From: Oscillatoriales cyanobacterium RM2_1_1 | GTDB taxonomy: Bacteria > Cyanobacteriota > Cyanobacteriia > Cyanobacteriales > Microcoleaceae | Assembly: GCA_012033335.1 (NCBI GenBank) | Contig: JAAURB010000006.1 | Coordinates: 1-64,000, forward strand | Length of the DNA: 64,000 nt | Direction of reading: 5' to 3' | Part shown: positions 46,313 through 54,951 of the stretch, in pieces | Position numbering within the stretch: position 1 is the stretch's first letter | How the letters are laid out: each line of letters opens with the position of its first letter | The notes under the pieces: model-generated | What the model was told of the DNA's origin: nothing | Seen by the model: only the letters and a program-made list of their open reading frames with translations | Database searches by the model: none | Position numbers and translations under genes: made by a program

Positions 46313-46699
46313 ATGGGCCATCAAATTATTCGTACTGGACAGGCTCCATCCCCGGTTGGGCCCTACAACCAAGCCATAGTTGCCGATAATATGGTGTTTG
46401 TTTCTGGACAAATTCCCATTGATCCGGCGACAAATCAGCTCATTGACTCTGAGGATGTCAGCCAACAAACGCAGCAGGTAATGCAAAATTTAGAGGCAGT
46501 TTTGATCGCTGCTGGGGCAACCTGGAAAGACGTTGTCAAAACCACAATCTTCTTGAAAAGTATGAACGATTTTACCGCTGTGAATGCAGTTTATGCCAGT
46601 TATTTTGACTCTGAAACCGCCCCCGCCCGGGCTTGTGTAGAGGTGTCTCGATTGCCTAAGGATGTCCTGGTAGAGATCGAGTGTATGGCTGTGCTTTAA
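46313..46699 (+). CDS. ridA: RidA-family reactive intermediate deaminase
   Basis: A 128-residue YjgF/RidA protein that hydrolyses reactive enamines and imines formed by PLP enzymes. GQAPSPVGPYNQAIVADNMV, VFVSGQIPIDPATNQL and the C-terminal APARACVEVSRLPKDVLVEI contain the trimer active-site residues including the conserved Arg and Gly. Full length. The ATG at 46313 is clear. Confidence 0.93.
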   Translation: MGHQIIRTGQAPSPVGPYNQAIVADNMVFVSGQIPIDPATNQLIDSEDVSQQTQQVMQNLEAVLIAAGATWKDVVKTTIFLKSMNDFTAVNAVYASYFDSETAPARACVEVSRLPKDVLVEIECMAVL

Positions 46700-46859
46700 G
46701 TAACTGGGCTGATTTGAACGATGATTCTTGGTCTCATTCCTCAGCCCTGATTTCCAGCAGTTTCCTGCCGGGTATTTCCAGAATTGGTAAAAATACTTTA
46801 AGATCGAAGTTAAGATTGAAGTGTTAAGACCATTAAAGCTGACAGGTAAGGGATTGATC

Positions 46860-47423
46860 ATGACGGTTCAGGTTCAAGTTGAGAAACAAAAGTTAAAGAA
46901 TCCTCCCCTTGAGTTGCACTATCTGGGCGATCGCACGCTCCGTCAATCTGCCAAACGGATTGCCCGAGTCGATGATGAGATCCGCCAGATCGTTCGGCAA
47001 ATGCTGCAAACCATGTACAGCGCTGATGGGATTGGTCTGGCAGCCCCTCAAGTTGGAATTCAAAAACAGCTCCTTGTGATTGACTGTGAACCTGATAACG
47101 GAGCAACACCCCCTTTGATTCTGATTAATCCAGTGATTAAAAAGTTGAGCCAGGAAGTTTCCCCAGTTCAGGAAGGGTGTCTGAGTATTCCTGGGGTTTA
47201 TATGGATGTGATTCGCCCTGAAGTGGTTGAGGTGACGTTTAAGGATGAAACCGGGCGGCCTCGGTCGATGCAAGCGAATGAGTTGCTCTCTCGTGTTATT
47301 CAACATGAGATCGATCATTTGAATGGGGTTCTGTTTGTCGATCGGGTAGACAATCAACTCGCTCTCAATGCTGAATTGGCAAAGCACAAATTTTCCCCTA
47401 AGGCAGTTCAAAGGATTGATTAA
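46860..47423 (+). CDS. def: Peptide deformylase
   Basis: A 187-residue metal hydrolase removing the N-formyl group from new proteins. All three family motifs are present: GIGLAAPQVG, EGCLSIPG with the metal cysteine and RVIQHEIDHLNGVLF with HExxH. The start at ATG 46860 (MTVQVQVEKQ) is preferred over the frame start at 46821. A 67-residue membrane protein starts 4 bases after the stop and may be co-transcribed. Confidence 0.94.
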   Translation: MTVQVQVEKQKLKNPPLELHYLGDRTLRQSAKRIARVDDEIRQIVRQMLQTMYSADGIGLAAPQVGIQKQLLVIDCEPDNGATPPLILINPVIKKLSQEVSPVQEGCLSIPGVYMDVIRPEVVEVTFKDETGRPRSMQANELLSRVIQHEIDHLNGVLFVDRVDNQLALNAELAKHKFSPKAVQRID

Positions 47424-47426
47424 ATT

Positions 47427-47630
47427 ATGGTTGGTACGCCAAAAAGCAGTTTATTGTTGGGCGGATCCTGTGTTGCGGCGATCGCTGCCGTCGGTTCTAT
47501 CTTTGAGTTGTCTTCTGGAACTCCACAGTTGGGTAGTTCGGTGACTACGGCAATTTTGCTGCTGAGCATTCCGTTGGGCATCTTTCTATTTTGGGCAGCG
47601 GTTCAGGATGCCAGGGCTAACCAGGAATAA
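47427..47630 (+). CDS. Small membrane protein, 67 residues
   Basis: Two predicted membrane helices: LLLGGSCVAAIAAVGSIF and TTAILLLSIPLGIFLFWAAV. Starts 4 bases after def, so translation may be coupled. No named family is recognised; such small two-helix proteins recur in cyanobacteria, often linked with photosynthetic membranes, but no function can be claimed. Confidence 0.65.
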   Translation: MVGTPKSSLLLGGSCVAAIAAVGSIFELSSGTPQLGSSVTTAILLLSIPLGIFLFWAAVQDARANQE

Positions 47631-47727
47631 TTAATTGGACTTGATTGAACTTGATTGAACCAAGGGTGATTCCCAGGTAGGTCAGTCTATACTAGGGGTA
47701 GGTTTTCTCTGTTAATGCTCCTGACCC

Positions 47728-48753
47728 ATGGAAGTCCAATTTAAAGTTGAATTTAAAATTCTCCGGCAAACCCCAGACCAGGCTCCTCATTTTCAGACCT
47801 ACACCCTTGAAGTAGAGCCGGGAAATACCATTCTTGATTGTCTCAACCGGATTAAATGGGAACAGGATGGGGGCTTGGCCTTTCGCAAGAACTGTCGCAA
47901 TACAATTTGCGGTAGCTGCTCAATGCGAATTAATGGCCGTTCTGCCCTGGCTTGTAAGGAAAACATTGCCAGTGAGGTGGCCCGACTAGAGGAAATCGCC
48001 AAATCTAGCACGTCCTTCTCTCCTCTGGATGGCCCCCCGACCATGACCATTGCTCCCATGGGAAATCTGCCCGTGATCAAGGATTTAGTGGTGGACATGG
48101 GTCAGTTCTGGCAAAATCTTCAGACCGTTGAACCCTATGTCAGTTCAGCCGCTCGAACGATGCCAGAGCGAGAATTTCTTCAGACCCCAGAAGAGCGGGC
48201 CAAACTCAATCAAACGGGCAACTGTATTCTCTGCGGAGCCTGCTACTCAGACTGCAATGCCCTGGAAGTCAATCCTGAATTTGTTGGCCCCCATGCCCTA
48301 GCCAAGGCCCAACGAATGCTGGCTGATACCCGGGACGATCAGACAGAACAGCGGCTAGAACAGTACAACCATGGGGTTCAAGGCGTTTGGGGGTGTACGC
48401 GCTGCTACAACTGTAATAGCGTCTGTCCGATGGAGGTCGCTCCTCTGGATCAAATTACTCAAATCAAGCGCGAAATTCTGGAACGCAAGGATGCTAGCAC
48501 TAGCCGTGCCATTCGCCATCGCAAGGTGATGGTGGATCTGGTCAAGCAGGGGGGCTGGGTAGACGAACGGAAGTTTGGTTTGTTCGTCGTCGGTAACTAT
48601 TTCCGCGATCTTCAGGGACTTTTGGGACTTGGCCCCCTGGGACTGCGAATGATTGCTCGCCGGAAATTTCCCCTCAGCTTTGAACCTTCAGAGGGGGCGG
48701 CAACCGTGCGATCGCTGATTGAAGCCGTTGAACGGTTGGAGCAAAAGCCATGA
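47728..48753 (+). CDS. sdhB: Succinate dehydrogenase/fumarate reductase iron-sulfur subunit
   Basis: A 341-residue electron-transfer subunit. The N-terminal [2Fe-2S] domain has CRNTICGSCSMRINGRSALA plus C; the C-terminal domain holds CILCGACYSDC and CTRCYNCNSVCP for [4Fe-4S] and [3Fe-4S] clusters. It is longer than E. coli SdhB (about 240), as in cyanobacterial SdhB. No sdhA, sdhC or sdhD is adjacent, which is usual in this phylum. Its stop overlaps the Hlip start by ATGA, strongly suggesting translational coupling. Confidence 0.92.
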   Translation: MEVQFKVEFKILRQTPDQAPHFQTYTLEVEPGNTILDCLNRIKWEQDGGLAFRKNCRNTICGSCSMRINGRSALACKENIASEVARLEEIAKSSTSFSPLDGPPTMTIAPMGNLPVIKDLVVDMGQFWQNLQTVEPYVSSAARTMPEREFLQTPEERAKLNQTGNCILCGACYSDCNALEVNPEFVGPHALAKAQRMLADTRDDQTEQRLEQYNHGVQGVWGCTRCYNCNSVCPMEVAPLDQITQIKREILERKDASTSRAIRHRKVMVDLVKQGGWVDERKFGLFVVGNYFRDLQGLLGLGPLGLRMIARRKFPLSFEPSEGAATVRSLIEAVERLEQKP

Positions 48754-48956
48754 ATCCGCAACCTGACTTGAATGCCGCACCCCTTGAGCCTCAAGGCCCA
48801 GATACTCCAGTTAATCCGGAACCTGAGCCAGCATTTGGCTGGACAGATTATGCCGAGCGGATCAATGGTCGATTTGCTATGGTTGGCTTTGTATTGCTAA
48901 TTGGTCTAGAATTTCTCACTCACCAGGATCTATTCACCTGGCTAGGTCTGCGTTGA
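48750..48956 (+). CDS. High-light-inducible protein (Hlip/SCP), single-helix CAB-like
   Basis: A 68-residue thylakoid protein with a charged N-terminus (proline-rich, about residues 1-25) and one chlorophyll-binding helix: FGWTDYAERINGRFAMVGFV with the conserved ExxNGRxAMxGF motif, then LLIGLEFLTHQDLFTWLG. Hlips bind chlorophyll and carotenoid and protect photosystem assembly. The start overlaps the sdhB stop (ATGA), so the two are probably translated together. Confidence 0.92.
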   Translation: MNPQPDLNAAPLEPQGPDTPVNPEPEPAFGWTDYAERINGRFAMVGFVLLIGLEFLTHQDLFTWLGLR

Positions 48957-49048
48957 GAGTCTGGTTTGAGGTTCTGTCCTGGATAACAGCTAGAACAGAA
49001 CCTGGTTTTTTAAACCTTTAACCTTTAACCTTGAGCTTTAACCTCGAA

Positions 49049-49678
49049 CTATTGGACTCTGATTTTATACTGGCCTCGACCTTTCTCGTCGTAGGAGTTG
49101 ACGATAATTTTATAAGTCCCATCAACCGGTAGAGTTACAGTAATCCGGGAGTTGGAGTCATCCTGACTAATGTCGTCATGTTCCTGGAGCAATTTGTTAT
49201 CAGGGGAAAAAATAGCCAGATAGGTATCAAAATCCTGACTTTCTAACAACACCGTAACTTGCTGATCCTTTTTCCCATCGAAGGTGTATTCATCATATAG
49301 GCTGCCATCGGAGGCTAGCACCGCATCTCCTTCTTGAAGTTCCCCGGCTTGATCCAAAATGGCGCTGCCCGTTGGGGCATTTCCAGGATCAGGCAAGTTG
49401 TCTGGAGTAGGAAGGTTTTCTGGAACCCCAGGTTGCTCGGGTAACTGAGTTGGCGCTTCTGGTTTAGCAGGGGCTTCTGGCTTGGCTGGAGGAGCGGGCT
49501 GAGGAGATTCCTGAGCAATAGTCAGGGCTGGGCCAGAATTCGAATCAGCAAGGAGAATCAAATCCCCTAAACCTTGAGACAAGGCTTCTGCCCTAACGGG
49601 AGCGATCGCAAATAAGATGACTGGAGACACTGCCAAAGAGCTGAGTGTTGCGAACCAAAATCGAATTGGATTGAACAT
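49049..49678 (-). CDS. Secreted PPC-domain protein
   Basis: A 209-residue protein with a signal segment (FWFATLSSLAVSPVILFAIA) from ATG 49678. A proline-rich linker (residues about 55-100) precedes a bacterial pre-peptidase C-terminal domain: LYDEYTFDGKKDQQVTVLLE, FDTYLAIFSPDNKLLQEHDD and TYKIIVNSYDEKGRGQYKIR. PPC domains accompany secreted peptidases and are usually removed or bind surfaces. This protein has no catalytic domain of its own, but the next minus-strand gene upstream is a protease with two closely similar PPC domains. Role unknown. Confidence 0.75.
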   Translation of the reverse strand: MFNPIRFWFATLSSLAVSPVILFAIAPVRAEALSQGLGDLILLADSNSGPALTIAQESPQPAPPAKPEAPAKPEAPTQLPEQPGVPENLPTPDNLPDPGNAPTGSAILDQAGELQEGDAVLASDGSLYDEYTFDGKKDQQVTVLLESQDFDTYLAIFSPDNKLLQEHDDISQDDSNSRITVTLPVDGTYKIIVNSYDEKGRGQYKIRVQ

Positions 49679-49912
49679 GGACAACCTCATGGGAAAAAAC
49701 AAAATTATAGGCGTTCAATCTGGCTAAAAGACAGACAAAAGCCTTCTGTGTTGGACTCTGTTGAGACAGAATCCAGTTGAACAAGATTCAGTTGAGTGGG
49801 ATTCAGACAGGAGCTAAATGGTGTTTAGACAGCCTTGAATTCTATTTACTTGAATTCTGTTTAAAATAGAATCCAAACATTATTCAAACCGCTAACGGCT
49901 GACAATAAGCCT

Positions 49913-51436
49913 CTAACGCACTGTCAGTAAATACTGACCTCGACCCGTGCTGTCGTAAGCATTAACAACAACACGATAAGTCCCTGTCATGGGTAACGTT
50001 ACCGTGATTGCTGCGTTTTTGTCTATACGGCTGACATCGTCATTTTCTGCAACTAGGCGACCATTCGGGCTAAACAGGGCCACGTAGGGATCAAACTCCT
50101 GGCTTTCAAGTCGGATCACAACAGACTGACCCGCTTGCCCTTCAAAGGAGTATTCATCGTATAGGCTACCATCCATGGGGAGCACCGCATCATTGGTATC
50201 CAAGGAGCCTTGCTGTTGAAGTAACACCCCGGTAGGGGTTGGTCTAGAGGTTGGAGGCTGCTGTCGTAGAGCCGCAGTCCGGAGCCGAAGTTGGTACCCC
50301 CCTAATTCTCCAGCATCGTAGGAGTTAGCCAGAAAGGTATAGGTACCATCCTGGGGTAAGGTGACCACAATTTTGGCATCATTCTCGCCTCCGCCATCAT
50401 CGTCCTGAGCCAGTTCTCCCCCCTCCGCGTCCAACAGAATCAAATAGGAGTCAATTTCTCGACTGGTCATTTCAATCATCACCTGCTGTCCAGCCTTGCC
50501 TTCAAACGCATAGATATCATAGTGGCTATTGTCTACGGGCAGAATCGGGTCACCATTCTCTAAACGGCCTGCAATCTCAGGGCCATCTAGTTCTAGAGAT
50601 TTGGCATTCTCACTGGTAAACGCCATGGGTCTGGAGGATCGGGCAACGGTTGGGGCCCGCCCTTCCTTAACCGCCTGGAGGAATGGTGGAATCTTATCCA
50701 CGGCGATCGCAAAACCAATCCCAATATTGCCCCCACTACGACCACGGGTAAAGATAGCCGTATTCACCCCAATCAGCTCTCCATTACTGTTCAGGAGCGG
50801 GCCTCCAGAGTTGCCAGGATTAATGGCTGCATCGGTTTGCAGGAGATTGCGTTCCTGATCAATTCGACTAATAATTCCGACAGTCAGGGTTCCTTGAAAC
50901 TGCCCAAAGGGGTTACCAATGGCAAAGGCCCGCTGACCTACCTTGACCGAACCGGGGTTGGCAATTTTGACCGTGGGCAGATTGTTGACATTGCGAATTT
51001 TGATCACGGCCAGATCGAGGCCATCTTCACCAAAGGCAATCACATCGGCGATCACTTCTTTACCGTCGGCTAGCTTGACCGTGACCTCCCCACCCTCAGA
51101 GACAACATGGGCGTTGGTCAGCACCATGCCGTCCGAGGTAATGATTGTGCCACTGCCATTGGCCGCTTTCGTATCAATAGAGACAACAGCAGGGCTGACC
51201 CTTTCATAGACCTGAATATTGGCTGCTTCCTGGGGATCCTGGGCCAGCAGCAATTGAGCTAAATCTGCCGAGGTCTGGTCGGATTGAAACTGAGTTGAGT
51301 TGAGCTGATCGGTAGCATTTGGCGATGGACTCAAGGCAAGACCTTTGTCTGGGGTAGCATTTGCAACATCAACCCCTATACCTGCCCCAACCGCTAAAAC
51401 TCCAAAAGCTGCGAGATGCCAGATCTTAGAATTCAT
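49913..51436 (-). CDS. HtrA/Deg-type serine protease with two PPC domains and no PDZ
   Basis: A 507-residue secreted protease. Signal segment in residues 1-27; trypsin-like domain at about 75-265 with catalytic His in VLTNAHVV (H110), Asp in DLAVI (D141) and Ser in NPGNSGGPLL (S210). In place of the PDZ domain of HhoA/HtrA there are two PPC domains at about 285-385 and 405-507, each with the typical IYAFEGKAGQQV/LYDEYSFEGQAGQSV pattern and a terminal GRGQY or GGYQL. This is an unusual domain combination. Likely function is protein quality control or processing in the periplasm or outside the cell. Confidence 0.85.
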   Translation of the reverse strand: MNSKIWHLAAFGVLAVGAGIGVDVANATPDKGLALSPSPNATDQLNSTQFQSDQTSADLAQLLLAQDPQEAANIQVYERVSPAVVSIDTKAANGSGTIITSDGMVLTNAHVVSEGGEVTVKLADGKEVIADVIAFGEDGLDLAVIKIRNVNNLPTVKIANPGSVKVGQRAFAIGNPFGQFQGTLTVGIISRIDQERNLLQTDAAINPGNSGGPLLNSNGELIGVNTAIFTRGRSGGNIGIGFAIAVDKIPPFLQAVKEGRAPTVARSSRPMAFTSENAKSLELDGPEIAGRLENGDPILPVDNSHYDIYAFEGKAGQQVMIEMTSREIDSYLILLDAEGGELAQDDDGGGENDAKIVVTLPQDGTYTFLANSYDAGELGGYQLRLRTAALRQQPPTSRPTPTGVLLQQQGSLDTNDAVLPMDGSLYDEYSFEGQAGQSVVIRLESQEFDPYVALFSPNGRLVAENDDVSRIDKNAAITVTLPMTGTYRVVVNAYDSTGRGQYLLTVR

Positions 51437-51615
51437 TGATTATTTCTGCTCCCGAGTCCATTCTGACAATAAGGAATACGCAATAAACTTTGTTTTCATT
51501 ATAGGCGACTCAATATTGAGCGCGAAGTACTTGACTTAACTAATTATCTAATCTGCAATCTAACCGATAATCAGGATTGTTTCTGCAGGCTCTTTCTGAA
51601 GATTATTTGTGCGAA

Positions 51616-53682
51616 TTAGCTCTGGGGTTCTGCGAATAGCACCAGGGAGCAGTTGAGATTAGTCACCAGTTCATGGGTCAGGCTACTGACGATCAAGCCA
51701 CCAGCGGTGCGACGACGGTGCGATCGCATCACCACCAGATCGGCCTGCTGAGCTTGACCCAGGATTGTTGTAGCAATATGATCCGCTGCGATCACGTTGA
51801 TGGATACAGGCGAGGAAACCGCTGTGTCCTCCAGGGCTTCAACCCAACTTTCCTGAATTCTAGCGACCTGGGTGTCTGAGGTCTGTTCAGGGCAAACGTA
51901 AAGCAGGGTAACGGTAGCCTGGTTTGTACTGGCGACGAGTTGCGCAAACCTGACCGTTCTCAGGGTTGGGGGTTTGAGAGTTTTCACCAAGACTAAAATC
52001 CGCTGAATCTTAACCGGTTCCTGCAACAACCGCATCACCGCAACCGGGCAGTGGCAAGACCAGAACACATTGTTGATCACCGTGCCAAACAGTAGCGCCT
52101 GAAAACTGGTAATTTCACTCCAGCCCATCACAATTAAGCTGGCATCTTGTTCACAGGCGGTGCGAATAATTCCAGTGGCTACATCTCCATCAATCCGCAA
52201 AACCGGCTTAGTTTCTACTTGAAATTCTTCACCGACCTGCAGGGCTTGCTTGAGTAGGGCGCGACTTTGCTTCAGGGCGAGTTGCAGTTCTGGCTCATCC
52301 ATGTGAATCTGAGCATGGGTAGCAATTGACAAGGGGATGATCGAGCCCGATTCATGGTGGGCAATCAGAGCGGCCATCTGAATTAAATATCGCTCTGTAT
52401 CCGGATTGGAGACTGGCACCACGACGGCAAAGGGGATCGGGTCTTCGTGATGTTCCTGCTGGTTTTCCCACCAGATACTAACGGAGTCGGATACCTGACG
52501 AGTTTGACGCAGCAGCAACGGCAGCGCAAATCTCTGGGTTAACAATGGCCCCAAAATTGAGGTGGCCAGCATCAACACAATCACACTATTAAAAACGGAC
52601 TCAGTCAGGAGTCCCACCTGAAAACCCACTAACGTTGCGGCCAGAGTCGTGGCCACTTGTGGCAGAGACAGAGACCAGATCAGCAGGGTTTCATCCCAGT
52701 TGTAACCGCAGAACAGCTTAGTCACCCAGGCGGCAATCCACTTACTGAGAATCAAGCCCAGGACAATGGCCAGGGCTAGACCAAAATCATTAATCAGGGT
52801 CGAAATAAATACAGGAACATTAATTAATAACCCCATGGCAATGAAGAAAAAGGGAATAAATAAAACACTTCCCACAAACTCTACTTTGTCTTTAACAGGG
52901 CTATTGCCGACGACATCATTAACAGCCAGACCCGCCAGGAACGCCCCAACAATCTGATCAACCCCAATTACCTGAGCCCCAACTGAAGCCAAAAAAACAG
53001 CTAGCAAGACAAACAAAAATTGATTGCCTTCATCGTTCCCAGTCCGACGAAAATAATTTTTCCCAGCCCAATCAAACCCAAATAAAACAATTCCTGAATA
53101 AAGGGTTAAAGAAATCAGTAACTTGACCAGATCCAGGGCTGAGAAGCTTCCGGTATGAATCGGGACACAAATGGCCAGGACTAATAAGGCACTAATACTG
53201 GTAAAAATTGCCCCACCGATAGAAATGACCACAGGCTCTATTTCAGCCAGTCCTAAACGTTGGATAATAGGATAGGCGAGCAAGGTGTGGGAAGCTAGCA
53301 AAGAGCCAACTAGAATCGCAGCATTCCAACCAAAGCCAAAGTACAAACCCGTAATCATTCCCGCAATCATAGGGAAAACAAATGTGGCAATTCCAAAGCC
53401 TAAAGCCCGATTTTTTTTGCGGTTGAATTGTGCCAGATCAATCTCCAGTCCCGCCACAAACATCAGATAAATTTTGCCAATATCTGACAGCAACTTCATG
53501 GTTTCAGATTGAGAATTGAGGACTCCTAAACCATGTTCTCCCAGGGCAACTCCCGCCAGCAGTAGCCCAACCAATCCCGGCAGTTTTAGCCGTTCAAACC
53601 AGGGAGGCAAGGTCAGGGAAACCAGCAATAGAATAGTAAAGGTGACAATTGGGCTATCGGGCAGCCAGCTTAAAAGTTGCAT
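51616..53682 (-). CDS. Cation/proton antiporter (CPA2/Kef-like) with two USP domains
   Basis: A 688-residue membrane protein. About 12 transmembrane helices in residues 1-400 (LLVSLTLPPWFERLKLPGLV, IYLMFVAGLEIDLAQF, QIVGAFLAGLAVNDVVG and others) match Na+/H+ or K+/H+ exchangers. The C-terminal cytosolic part has two universal stress protein domains with ASLIVMGWSEITSF and ADLVVMRSHRRRTAGGLIVS nucleotide-site signatures. It moves Na+ or K+ against protons and may be regulated by nucleotide binding. The ATG at 53682 is chosen; the longer start at 53742 adds 20 polar residues. Confidence 0.85.
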   Translation of the reverse strand: MQLLSWLPDSPIVTFTILLLVSLTLPPWFERLKLPGLVGLLLAGVALGEHGLGVLNSQSETMKLLSDIGKIYLMFVAGLEIDLAQFNRKKNRALGFGIATFVFPMIAGMITGLYFGFGWNAAILVGSLLASHTLLAYPIIQRLGLAEIEPVVISIGGAIFTSISALLVLAICVPIHTGSFSALDLVKLLISLTLYSGIVLFGFDWAGKNYFRRTGNDEGNQFLFVLLAVFLASVGAQVIGVDQIVGAFLAGLAVNDVVGNSPVKDKVEFVGSVLFIPFFFIAMGLLINVPVFISTLINDFGLALAIVLGLILSKWIAAWVTKLFCGYNWDETLLIWSLSLPQVATTLAATLVGFQVGLLTESVFNSVIVLMLATSILGPLLTQRFALPLLLRQTRQVSDSVSIWWENQQEHHEDPIPFAVVVPVSNPDTERYLIQMAALIAHHESGSIIPLSIATHAQIHMDEPELQLALKQSRALLKQALQVGEEFQVETKPVLRIDGDVATGIIRTACEQDASLIVMGWSEITSFQALLFGTVINNVFWSCHCPVAVMRLLQEPVKIQRILVLVKTLKPPTLRTVRFAQLVASTNQATVTLLYVCPEQTSDTQVARIQESWVEALEDTAVSSPVSINVIAADHIATTILGQAQQADLVVMRSHRRRTAGGLIVSSLTHELVTNLNCSLVLFAEPQS

Positions 53683-53950
53683 TCTAGTGACTAGGAATCT
53701 AAGACGGGAATTGAGCTTAATATTAGCAGTATTGGATTTCAATCGGTTGAAACAAACCAGGATATCAGGTCTAAACTCTGGGTTTACAGCCTCTTAAATC
53801 AGCCTCAAACTTCCCTCTAGCTCAGGATCAACTAGAATCATTAGAAAAAGTTAGACTATGTCTGAGAAGGGCTTTGAAAAGTCGGGTTTGCGACCCGATA
53901 GATTGGACGGCACAGCTTAAACCCTCTGTAGTTTTGTTGTGTGTGGTGGG

Positions 53951-54041
53951 TCTCTGATTGACTAACAAATCTTTTGTGTGATTACCCAAACTGCCCTCAC
54001 CCAACCCCTCTCCCAAATTGGGAGAGGGGTTGGGGGTGAGG
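53951..54041 (+). mobile_element. MITE-like copy, reverse orientation, chimeric
   Basis: Reads TCTGATTGACTAACAAATC then TGTGATTACCC and the palindrome CTCTCCCAAATTGGGAGAG. It aligns with the reverse complement of the element at 23978-24093, but where the second terminal repeat should follow the sequence instead joins the right end of another repeat family at 54041. The missing half suggests rearrangement between the two repeats. Confidence 0.6.
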
Positions 54042-54077
54042 CCCCATCAATCTTCTAATGAATTGCGTCAAGCTACT
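54041..54077 (+). repeat. Partial hairpin-repeat copy F
   Basis: GCCCCATCAATCTTC then AATTGCGTCAAGCTACT matches the right half of the dispersed AGTAG repeat family over 37 bases. It is fused to a MITE fragment on its left. Confidence 0.6.
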
Positions 54078-54137
54078 TACCCGTTTCAAGCATCCTCTGA
54101 CAGATTAATCTTCTCTAAAATCGTCTGAAAAAATTGT

Positions 54138-54902
54138 ATGAAAGTTATCGGGCTTTATCGAAAAACCCAATCTGGAGAACCCGTAATCCCTGCTTCTGTC
54201 TTAAAGCTCAACCCTGGAGAAGGTATAGAATATGACATTTATAGGCAGGTCGGAAGTCCCCGTCAGGTATTGATCGTCAGTCAAAAAACCCTATCTGAGT
54301 TTCAAATTAAACCGGGGGAACTGGGGGAGAATTTTTTCATTGATGCCCCGATTGAACCATTGCAATCGGGGCAGGTTTTACAAATCGGTTCAGAAGTTTT
54401 AATTCGATTGATGTTTCACTGTGAACCCTGTAAAAATTTGGAAAAAATTCACCCTGGACTGATGAAGCGGATTGGAATCCAGAGGGGATTTTTAGGGTTT
54501 GTGATTCAGGGCGGCGAGGTTTTTCCTGAGGATATCATCCGCTTAACCTCTGATCGATTTCCAGCACTAGGGGATAGGGCTAAGGAAAGATTTTGGGAGT
54601 TTGTTCCGCGAATTCCAGCGGGAAAAGTGGTCAGGACTTCCAATCTGCTATTGGCCCTTGGGGTATCTTCTGCCTATTACCGAGCGATTCCAACTTTTCT
54701 CAAAACAGCCATCCAGAGTCTCCCAGTGCATCGAATTGTAGCTGCAGATGGCAGTTTGCTCCCTCGATATATTCCGGATCAGGCTCAACAACTATGGGCT
54801 GAAGGAATCGAACTCCAGCGGAATAAAGTTGTTAATTCTGATGACTTCTGGCCCCCTATCAATTTTTATCCCCAAATTTTGATCCATAACAATCCCAACT
54901 AA
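54138..54902 (+). CDS. MOSC domain fused to alkyltransferase-like (ATL) domain
   Basis: A 254-residue protein. Residues about 60-140 show the end of a MOSC beta barrel: VLIRLMFHCEPCKNLEKI with the conserved Cys (C98, also C95), HPGLMKRIGIQRGFLGFVIQ and GGEVFPED. Residues about 150-235 look like the DNA-binding part of MGMT/ATL proteins: FVPRIPAGKVVRTSNLLLAL, YYRAIP with an arginine-finger candidate (R182), LPVHRIVAADGSLLPRYIP and the LWAEGIELQ tail. In MGMT the P-C-H-R cysteine accepts the alkyl group; here it is Val197, so direct dealkylation is not possible. A DNA-alkylation sensor joined to a sulfur-carrier domain is a possible but unproven reading. No signal peptide. Unusual. Confidence 0.7.
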   Translation: MKVIGLYRKTQSGEPVIPASVLKLNPGEGIEYDIYRQVGSPRQVLIVSQKTLSEFQIKPGELGENFFIDAPIEPLQSGQVLQIGSEVLIRLMFHCEPCKNLEKIHPGLMKRIGIQRGFLGFVIQGGEVFPEDIIRLTSDRFPALGDRAKERFWEFVPRIPAGKVVRTSNLLLALGVSSAYYRAIPTFLKTAIQSLPVHRIVAADGSLLPRYIPDQAQQLWAEGIELQRNKVVNSDDFWPPINFYPQILIHNNPN

Positions 54903-54951
54903 TTTATGAAAGCCTGACATTCTAACCCACTTTGTCTTTTGAAATTCATTC

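Noticed and set aside
51616-53682. Gene on the plus strand opposite the antiporter
   Set aside because: Open frames there are short shadows without start signals or recognisable domains.
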